Source: Monoplex corrugatus | Lineage: Eukaryota; Mollusca; Gastropoda; Littorinimorpha; Ranellidae | Reading direction: 5' to 3' | Assembly (NCBI GenBank): GCA_030674185.1 | Contig: CM060306.1 | Span: 654,501-718,500 of the forward strand | Length of the DNA: 64,000 nt | In this document: piece by piece, positions 56,351 through 64,000 of the stretch | How positions within the stretch are numbered: position 1 is the stretch's first letter | Layout of the letters: each line of letters begins with the position of its first letter | Translations under genes and position numbers: made by a program | Notes under the pieces: model-generated | What the model saw: only the letters and a program-made list of their open reading frames with translations | What the model was told of the DNA's origin: nothing | Database searches by the model: none

Positions 56351-59300
56351 CGGGCTTTGTGGGTTGGCTTCCCACCTTGCCTTTGATAACATGCCACGAG
56401 TTTTTCAAATGAAAGATGCTCCCAGGATTCACCGAAAGGGGGAGAGAATGATGAATCCATCGGCACTGACTCCATCACGACTGGAAACGCACAACGGACC
56501 ATGATTAATGACCAGTTGGAATTTCCGTGTGCGTGTGGAAGGAGATTCACCACCAAACGCGGCATGAAGATCCACAGGACAAAAATGGGCTGTTTGAAGA
56601 CACATACGAACCAGCAGCAGCGCACTGCGATAGCAGGTGAGACGTTGGATGACCAAGGCCAGGAATTAAACCATAGTGCCAAGGACATCCACGCTGACGG
56701 TTCTGATGCGGATTTTGCACAAGCTCTTAACGCCAAACGTGGAAAACTCAATTTGCCGCCTGCCGGTGCAAAAGAACAATGGGAGAAATTAGATGAGGAA
56801 CTTGTCCTTAAGCTGAATGCGCTAATAGGGAACAGTACGCTGGAACACAAACTTGACACATACGGAGACATCATATACTCTATTTGCAGGGACACTTATG
56901 GAGTGAAGCAGCCAAAGACAAAAACGCCTCCCCAGAAATCCAGAAGACAGCAACAGATGGAGAGCATCCGGAGGGAGAAAAGGAAGCTTAAAAAGCGAAT
57001 GAAAACTGCCTCAGAATTCGAGAAGCAAGGGCTCCTGGAACTCTGGAAAGATCTGAAGGCCAAACACAATGCTCTCAGCAAAGTGGAATCAGCAAGGCGA
57101 AGAAAGAGCAAAAAGAAGAAGACTCAAGATCGTTTCTTCAAAGATCCCTTTGACTTTTCAAGAAAGCTGTTTGAACAACCCAAATCAGGGACTCTCACAG
57201 TGGGCAAGGAAACCCTAGAGCAGCATCTCAGGGAAACATATTCCGATTCTCAGCGCGAGGCACCACTTGAAATCCAGAATCTGGTTTGGCCTGCAGCGCC
57301 AGAAGGAAAATTCAATAACAAACCACCAACACTGGATGAAGTGAAGAACGTAGTAAAGAAAGCCAGAGCCAAGTCAGCACCTGGACCAAACGGAATACCA
57401 TACCTGCTCTACAAGAAATGCCCAAAAGTGCTCGAGTGGCTCCACAAGATGATTCGATCAGCATGGAGGAACCAGAAGATCAGCGACCAATGGATGAGAG
57501 CTGAAGGAGTGTACATTCCGAAGGAGCAGAACTCCAGCAGCATCAATCAGTTCAGGCCAATATCACTTCTGAACGTCGAGGGGAAAATCTTCTTCTCTGT
57601 TATGGCAGCAAGATTGACAAAATACCTGACTGAAAACAAGTATCTGGATATGTCAGTCCAAAAGGGAGGCATACCAGGAATGCCTGGATGCTTGGAACAT
57701 GCCACGTTGATTTGGGATGCCATCCAAAAAGCAAGAACAGAGAAGAGAGACATTGACGTAGTTTAGCTTGATCTGGCGAATGCATATGGTATCAGTTCCA
57801 CACGATATGATCCAGCTGGCTCTTGAAATGTATCACATCCCAGAAAACATCCGAACAATGCTGAGGAAGTATTTCCAAGGGTTCTCAATGCGGTTCTCTA
57901 CCAAAGAATACACCACGGACTGGATAGACCTAGAGGTGGGCATTGCAATGGGCTGTGCAATCTCTCCCATACTGTTCGTGTTGGCAATGGAAGTCATCTT
58001 GAAAGCTGCAATGAAGAGTTCAGGTCCAGTGAATCTGGGAGATGGATACCAGATGCCTCCTCTGAAAGCTTTCATGGATGACACAACAGTCTTGTCCACG
58101 GATGAGGAAGAGACACACCAAATCTTAAAGCAGCTGGATGAGCTGGTGGCCTCTTCAAGAATGAGGTTCAAACCTAAGAAATCCCGAAGTCTCTCACTGC
58201 GAAAAGGAAAAGTGGCAGATTCAGTCAAATTCATGGTAGCCAACCAAGCCATCCCCACTGTCACAGAAGAGCCAGTAAAAAGTCTCGGAAGATGGTATGA
58301 TGACTCCCTGAAAGACACACAAAGGGGATGTGAAACCAAGCAAACAGCAGAAGAAGGCCTGAAGAAAATAGATAACTGCGGACTGCCAGGCAAATACAAA
58401 GTCTGGTGTCTACAGTTCATGCTGATACCAAAGCTGCTGTGGCCACTGCTAATCTATGACATTTGCACCAGCACAGTCGAAGCAATGGAAGCCAAAATCA
58501 ACAAATACACAAGAAAATGGCTCGGTGTCCCACCTGGTCTCACTGATGTTGCATTCTACTGTCGTCAAGCAATGCTGAAGCTACCTCTAAAATCCATAGT
58601 GGAGGAATACAAAGTTGGAAAAGCAAGACTGTTGAGCATGCTGGAGGAATCGGAAGACAATATCGTGAGATCAGTTCATCCAAAGCTGAGAACTGGCAGA
58701 AAGTGGAAAGTCCAAGAGGCTGTAAACAATGCCAAGAGAAACCTCAGCATCAAAGAAATAATTGGACACACGCAAACCAACAGACAGGGACTGGGAGCAA
58801 CAAAAATGCAGTGGTGGTCCAAAGCCAAAGGGAAGGAAAAAAGAGACATGATCATACAGGAGTTGAAGGAAGAAGAAGATGTCAAAAGAGTGCAGAAGGC
58901 AGTCCAGCAAGGTCAACAGGGGCAATGGACAACATGGGACAGTGCACTCCAAAGAAGTCTCAGCTGGAACGATATGTGGCACATGGCTCCTCTAAGGATA
59001 AGCTTCCTCCTCAGATCTGTATATGACCTGCTCCCCTCGAATGCAAACTTAGTGAAATGGGGGAAAGCAGACGACCCAGCATGTCCGCTCTGTCAGAAGA
59101 AACAACAGTGGAACATGTCCTAAGCTCTTGCAAAGTAGCGCTAGCCCAAGGAAGGTATACATGGAGGCACAACCAAGTTCTGAAAGTGATCACAGATGTG
59201 GTTAGCGAAAAAACCATGACCCCAAACGCACCAATTGCTATGACAACGTTCTACAAAGCAGGAGGGAAACAGGTCTGGCCCGAAAGTGCTATGACAACCA

Positions 59301-59757
59301 GCACATTGCCAAAGGGTCTTCTGGATGGAGCAGTCGACTGGGAGTGTACAGCAGACCTCCCAGAGTGGAGAAATTACCCAGATGTCATCAGCAAGACAGG
59401 CATGAGACCAGACATCGCTCTCCACTCTGACTCCTCGAAACAAGTGATTCTGATAGAACTCACTGTGCCATACGAAAGCAGAATGGAAGAAGCACATATC
59501 TACAAGACCGAAAAATACGCCGGTCTTGCCAGCACCCTGAAGAAAGCAGGTCTGCGGGTCAAAATCTTCGCCATAGAGGTCGGGGCAAGAGGGTTTGTGG
59601 GCACCTCCGCTTATGATCTCATGAAACAACTCGCCATTTCTGGGAAGAAGAGGACTAGAGCCCTTAAAGCGATGGCAGAGGCAGCAGAAAGGAGCTCAAG
59701 CTGGATCTGGGCAAGGAGGAACCAAAAAAGTGAACTTCATAAGGATTAAATTCCCTA
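56351..59757 (+). mobile_element. R2-like non-LTR retrotransposon with restriction-like endonuclease
   Basis: Inserted into array M (CTGTATTGTACTG|CGGGCTTTG at 56350). It has a single long ORF broken by one stop and two frameshifts. The order is an N-terminal C2H2-type finger, a basic linker, reverse transcriptase, a CCHC motif and a C-terminal PD-(D/E)XK-type endonuclease. This architecture defines the RLE-bearing group (R2, NeSL, Hero and relatives). I cannot fix the clade; GGIPGMPGCLEH and FMDDTTV suggest a Hero-like relative. It is followed by a SINE-like 3' segment. Confidence 0.88.
56501..59749 (+). pseudogene. R2-like ORF: zinc finger, RT, CCHC, restriction-like endonuclease; lightly broken
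   Basis: N-terminal finger FPCACGRRFTTKRGMKIHRT then KMGC. RT: KKARAKSAPGPNGIPYLLYK, FRPISLLNVEGKIFFSVMAA, QKGGIPGMPGCLEHATLIWD, LDLANAYG, GIAMGCAISPILFVLAMEV and catalytic AFMDDTTVLSTDEEE (DD intact). Then RMRFKPKKSRSLSLRKG, CPLC followed by EHVLSSC (CCHC), and RPDIALHSDSSKQVILIELT then VPYE, the endonuclease Asp/Asp/Glu region. Breaks: TAG at 57764 where Trp is expected before LDLANAYG, an extra base at about 57791, and a missing base at about 59100. Three small lesions in 3.2 kb mean a recent copy, or an intact one with consensus errors. Confidence 0.88.
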
Positions 59758-59764
59758 CAGATGA

Positions 59765-60005
59765 TGTGTGCCCCGTTAGCACATTGGTAAAACCGCGTAC
59801 CGCAGTTCTGAAGCGCAGAATCGCCCAGGTTCGATCCCCGGCGTGGGAAAAAAAAAAAATAGACAACAGCAGAAGGGCATCCAGGAGTCATGACCTGGAT
59901 GTGGCCCGGCCCCCCGAGAGTGTAAGGAATTCAGGGCCGAAACACTTGTCTAAAGGGGGTTACTTCTCTGAAGACCTTCTGTTGTCTAGCTCTCCCTAGA
60001 GTTTC
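59765..60005 (+). mobile_element. tRNA-derived SINE or SINE-like 3' end of the R2-like element
   Basis: Head: GTTAGCACATTGG (A-box-like) and GGTTCGATCCC (B box) spaced as in a tRNA, ending GGCGTGGG and an A run (59848-59859). The body, GCATCCAGGAGTCATGACCT, GGATGTGGCC and GAAACACTTGTCTAAAGGG, is shared with the minus-strand copy at 47100-47345. The acceptor stem does not pair well, so this is not a working tRNA gene. It starts within 20 bp of the R2-like stop codon and ends where array M resumes. Confidence 0.72.
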
Positions 60006-60540
60006 TTTCTACCTATCTATCTGTAAGGACGTGTCACATCTGTACTCTATAGTGTATTGTATTGCATTGTACTGTACTGTATTGTACTGTAGTCTATGGT
60101 ATTGTGCTGTTATGTCTGTAAGGACGTGTCACATCTGTACACTATAGTGTATTGTACTGCACTGTACTGTACTGTACTGTACTGACTACTGTACTGTAGT
60201 CTGTGGTATTGTGCTGTTATGTCTGTAAGGACGTGTCACATCTGTACTCTATAGTGTACTGTACTGTTAGTGTATGGTATTGTGCTGTTATGTCTGTAAG
60301 GACGTGTCACATCTGTACTCTATAGAGTATTGTACTGCACTGTACTGTAGTCTGTGGTATTGTGCTGTTATGTCTGTAAGGACGTGTCACATCTGTACTC
60401 TATAGTGTATTGTACTGCACTGTACTGTACTGTACTGTAGTCTGTGGTATTGTGCTGTTATGTCTGTAAGGACGTGTCACATCTGTACTCTATAGTGTAC
60501 TGTATTGTACTGTACTGTAGTGTACTGTAGTGTACTGTCA
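60006..60540. repeat. Array M, higher-order part with GTCTGTAAGGACGTGTCACA spacer
   Basis: Six higher-order units of about 70-110 bp. Each has GTCTGTAAGGACGTGTCACA, TCTGTACTCTATAGTGTATT, a variable number of CTGTA pentamers, then TCTGTGGTATTGTGCTGTTA. The same spacer appears in the part before the R2-like insertion. Confidence 0.9.
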
Positions 60541-62308
60541 TCATCATCAAGTACCTTGCCACATCGTGTTGGCGATCATGGCCCTCCATATGTTTCTATC
60601 CCTTGTTGCACATCTGACACCCTCTCTGTCTTCAGCCACTCTGCAAGTCCGTCCAATATTTTTTCCCTGGGTCTACCTGGTGCTCTCTTTCCCTCGAGCT
60701 TTCCTGTTGTGACCTGGTGCTCCAATTCCCCTTTCCTCATAAAATTGCCTGTAATTGTTGCCTGTCTTTTCCTATCTTCCTTATGAATGATCTTCTTGTG
60801 TCTGCCTCTATCAAGACTGTCTCGTTTGTTTTCTTTGCTGTCTATGGAACTCTCAACATTCTTCTTGGAAACCACATCTCAGCTGCCTCAATCTTGTTCT
60901 GGCTTTGAGTGTTCACTGTCCGTGCCTCACAACCATATAACATTATTCAGTTCTATGTAACATTCAAGAACTCTCTTCCTGATGTTAATTTATAGGCATT
61001 TGTTGGTAAGAATGCTTTTCATCTTCTTGAATGCTGTTTTGGCTTGACCGATTCTGCTGGCTGTTTCTGATGTGCATCTGCCGTCTGGTGAAATGATCGT
61101 TCCCAGATGTTTAAATTATCAACCTGTCTCAAGGTTGTTCTGTTTGCTGTTATTTTGCATAAAGGGATTTCGTGTTTTTTACTGATCACCATGACTTCAG
61201 TCTTCTTGCTGTTTAGTTCCAACCCCTTACCTTTGCTCTCTACCTCCAGTATATTCACAAGGTGTTGTAGGTCCCTTTCATTTTCTGCAATTAGCATGGT
61301 GTCTTTTGCGTATTGAATGTTGTTTATCATTTCTCTTCCAATCTTTATTCCAGGGTATTCTTCTAGGTTTCTCATGATGTTTTCGTTGTAAAGTGAAAAC
61401 ACATCTGGTGACAAAACACAACCTTGTCTGACTCCTCTTTTGATACTTTGGGAAGAGCTTATATCGTTTTCTATTCACATTGCAGCTGTTTGTTCCCAAT
61501 GTATATTTCTGATTATTCGTAGATGTTTTCCATCAATAGTGAGTCTTTCTAGTTGGCTGATCAATTCTTCGTGTCCCACTCGATTGAAAGCCTTGGTACA
61601 ATCAACAAAGTATAAACATAAATCCCCACTCATCCCAGCTGACCTCCCCACAACAGCTCCCATGATGTATATGGCATCAACAGCTCCCCTCCCTTCGACA
61701 AATCCAAACTGCTCCTCTGCCATTTCTCCTTTGATTCTATTCCTGTCCTCATCACGACCACTGTCAGTAGGATTTTTGTTACATGACTCAAGCTGATTGT
61801 ATGATGGAGTTCGCATTCTATAGACCCTGTCTTCTTTGGAAGTCAATGAAAATTGATTTTGACGTGCCATTGGAGACTCTTCCAGTGTCACAAATCCCAC
61901 CCAGGAGGACTGCTATTTCTCCAACACCAAACTCTATCAGGGCTTCAATCATCTCTGTAGTAATGTTGTCTGGTCCTGGGGTCTCTCCTGGTGTCATCCC
62001 TTTCAGTGCTGCTCTAACTTCATCTTTCATTATGGGTGATCCTTCAACGTTCTTTCTTATAATGTGTTCTTCGTTTCTGTCATCTTCTAAAAGGTCTTTA
62101 ATGAACTCTCCCCATCTATCTAATATCTTGTCTTTTTCCATGACAAGCGTACTTGTTCATGTGCATGTATTTTTTCCTGTGGACAATTTCTTCAGTTCTT
62201 CTGTACATACCCTGAGGATCCGTTTTGTGTCAGTCTTCAGTTTCTCCACATTTTGTTTTCAGCCAAGCTTCCTTAGCTTCATTGCGCCTATTCCTGATTT
62301 ATATATTG
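60536..62308 (-). mobile_element. RTE-like LINE, minus strand, 5'-truncated
   Basis: From 62308 the minus strand reads the linker, then MEKDKILDRWGEFIKDLLED, MTPGETPGPDNITTEMIEAL, GRGAVDAIYIMGAVVGRSAG, LYFVDCTKAFNRVGHEELIS, QYAKDTMLIAENERDLQHLV and LELNSKKTEVMV. It ends with RQATITGNFMRKGELEHQVT, GKRAPGRPREKILDGLAEWL and a (GAT)n tail at 60538-60548. YAKD replaces the catalytic YADD and VDCTKAFN lies at the motif-A region, so the enzyme is dead. It belongs to the same family as 30756-33585. It is inserted in array M. Confidence 0.88.
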
Positions 62309-62700
62309 TACTGTAGTGTAGTGTATTTGTACTGTAGTGTACTGTATTTGTACTGTAGTGTAGTGTACTGTATTTTACTGTAGTGTACTGTATTTGCACT
62401 GTAGTGTACTGTATCTGTACTGTAGTGTACTGTACTGTAGTGTACTGTATTGTAGTGTACTGTATTGTAGTGTACTGTATTGTCTGTTATGTCTGTTAGG
62501 AAATGTCACGTCTGTGCTCTGTATAACTGTAATTGTACTGTAATGTGCTGTATTGTACTGTATTTTACTGTATTGTGCTGTAATGTACTGTATTGTACTG
62601 CAGTATACTGCATTGTACTGTACCGTATTTTACTGTATTGTAATTACTGTATTGTATTATATTGATTTGTACTGTGTTGTACTAGAACGTCTGTTAGGAC
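62309..62700. repeat. Array M, final part
   Basis: TGTACTGTAGTGTACTGTAT units (62309-62480), a GTCTGTTAGGAAATGTCACG spacer (62491), then TGTATTGTACTGTATTTTAC units and another spacer (GTCTGTTAGGACATGTCCCT) at 62689. After it comes about 200 bp of unique intron before the last exon. Confidence 0.88.
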
Positions 62701-62899
62701 ATGTCCCTTCTGGATTCTGTATCACTATGTCTTTTATTTCTTCTAACATCTGTTATATCTGTGTTTTACATCATTGTCAAAAAGGAATCAAAGATACCAT
62801 TGTTTTTGTCCACATCTTTTATGATGGGGAGGGGAGAGCAAGGTATTTTTTTCAGTGATGATTGAAGCTACATGATCATGATGTGTACTGTGTTTTCAG

Positions 62900-62953
62900 A
62901 ATGGGTCAGTGAAGATTATTGACAGGAAGAAGCACATCTTTAAACTGGCGCAG
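62900..62953 (+). CDS. ACSL: Long-chain acyl-CoA synthetase, exon completing the FACS signature (DRKKHIFKLAQ)
   Basis: Reads NGSVKIIDRKKHIFKLAQ in phase 0, joining GDVGQWTQ of the previous exon 12.3 kb upstream to give the full HTGD.G.W..NG..KIIDRKK signature. In this superfamily this is the hinge before the small C-terminal domain. The acceptor is TGTTTTCAG and the donor is GCGCAG|GTAAGT. The C-terminal domain exons lie beyond the window. Confidence 0.95.
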
Positions 62954-62974
62954 GTAAGTCCTGTGGTTTGAGTG

Positions 62975-64000
62975 ACATGTGGTTTGTGCTGATAGTGGTG
63001 TGACGTATCTGTAGTGGTTGTGTTCTGTGTGTGTGGTTTGTGCTGATAGTGGTGTGATAGATCTGTAGTGGTTGTGTTCTGTGTGTGTGTGTGGTTTGTG
63101 CTGATAGTGGTGTGACGTATCTGTAGTGGTTGTGTTCTGTGTGTGTGGTTTGTGCTGATAGTGGTGTGACGTATCTGTAGTGGTTGTGTTCTGTGTGTGT
63201 GTGTGTGTGGTTTGTGCTGATAGTGGTGTGATAGATCTGTAGTGGTTGTGTTCTCTGTGTGTGTGGTTTGTGCTGATAGTGGTGTGACGTATCTGTAGTG
63301 GTTGTGTTCTGTGTGTGTGTGTGGTTTGTGCTGATAGTGGTGTGACGTATCTGTAATGGTTGTGTTCTGTGTGTGTGTGTGGTTTGTGCTGATAGTGGTG
63401 TGACGTATCTGTAGTGGTTGTGTTCTGTGTGTGTGTGTGGTTTGTGCTGATAGTGGTGTGATAGATCTGTAGTGGTTGTGTTCTGTGTGTGTGTGTGGTT
63501 TGTGCTGATAGTGGTGTGATAGATCTGTAGTGGTTGTGTTCTGTGTGTGTGTGTGGTTTGTGCTGATAGTGGTGTGACGTATCTGTAGTGGTTGTGTTCT
63601 GTGTGTGTGGTTTGTGCTGATAGTGGTGTGACGTATCTGTAGTGGTTGTGTTCTGTGTGTGTGGTTTGTGCTGATAGTGGTGTGACGTATCTGTAGTGGT
63701 TGTGTTCTGTGTGTGTGTGGTTTGTGCTGATAGTGGTGTGATAGATCTGTAGTGGTTGTGTTCTGTGTGTGTGGTTTGTGCTGATAGTGGTGTGATAGAT
63801 CTGTAGTGGCTGTGTTCTCTGTGTGTGTGGTTTGTGCTGATAGTGGTGTGATAGATCTGTAGTGGTTGTGTTCTGTGTGTGTGTGGTTTGTGCTGATAGT
63901 GGTGTGACGTATCTGTAGTGGTTGTGTTCTGTGTGTGTGTGTGTGTGGTTTGTGCTGATAGTGGTGTGATAGATCTGTAGTGGCTGTGTTCTCTGTGTGT
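62975..64000. repeat. Array O: 56-bp minisatellite starting just after the donor
   Basis: About 18 units of 53-63 bp: GTGGTTTGTGCTGATAGTGG, TGTGACGTATCTGTAGTGGT, TGTGTTCTGT and a variable (GT)n. Two variants (TGACGTATCTG and TGATAGATCTG) are interspersed rather than clustered. The array begins about 20 bp after the exon's donor and runs off the window. Confidence 0.94.

Noticed and set aside
59770..59850. Possible functional tRNA gene with A and B boxes
   Set aside because: The acceptor stem pairs poorly, it is followed by an A run and a body shared with another copy, which fits a SINE head better.

Overview
The window is a piece of a large, repeat-rich invertebrate nuclear genome. It carries ten short exons of one plus-strand gene, separated by long introns with GT..AG boundaries, plus several non-LTR retrotransposon families (L2-like, RTE-like, I/Nimb-like with RNase H, and an R2-like element with a restriction-like endonuclease) and tRNA-derived SINEs. 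This mix suggests a lophotrochozoan, most likely a gastropod mollusc; that placement is inference. Single-base indels are clustered in some arrays and two exons show frame disturbances, so the consensus may come from incompletely corrected long reads.

The host gene is a long-chain acyl-CoA synthetase of the ACSL1/5/6 type. The exons are 3334-3385, 12151-12221, 13409-13490, 16450-16585, 29124-29206, 35064-35214, 43603-43675, 48366-48454, 50486-50602 and 62900-62953. They splice phase-consistently into about 303 codons covering the core AMP-binding region, from the P-loop (TSGTTG/MPKG) through YGQTE to GWLHTGD and DRKKHIFKLAQ. Both ends of the gene lie outside the window. Exons make up only about 1.4% of the sequence.

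Almost every intron holds its own private minisatellite: 56 bp at 1-3295, 34 bp at 4284-11884, about 60 bp at 12245-13403, 52 bp at 13485-13795, 23 bp at 14255-16449, 39 bp at 16579-18975, 25-50 bp at 24709-28330, 44 bp at 29225-34240, 64 bp at 35345-39834, 40 and 13 bp at 39835-43500, 77 bp at 49920-50480, TGTAC/TGTAT-type at 50620-62700, 47 bp at 54745-55725, and 56 bp at 62975-64000. In five cases the repeat unit contains a copy of the adjoining splice junction, including exonic bases. The exons at 13409 and 16450 are flanked on both sides by tandem copies of their own acceptor and donor. I consider this the most interesting feature of the window.

Transposons have inserted into and split these arrays: L2-like copies at 4842-8038, 10121-11240, 42078-43068 and 44814-46114 (the last inside another LINE); a nearly full I/Nimb-like element at 18985-24708; RTE-like copies at 3728, 26559, 30756 and 60536; and an R2-like element at 56351-59757 followed by a tRNA-derived SINE. 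A BED-finger pseudogene (55804-56099) and a lone SH2-like exon (54666-54710) sit in the last large intron.
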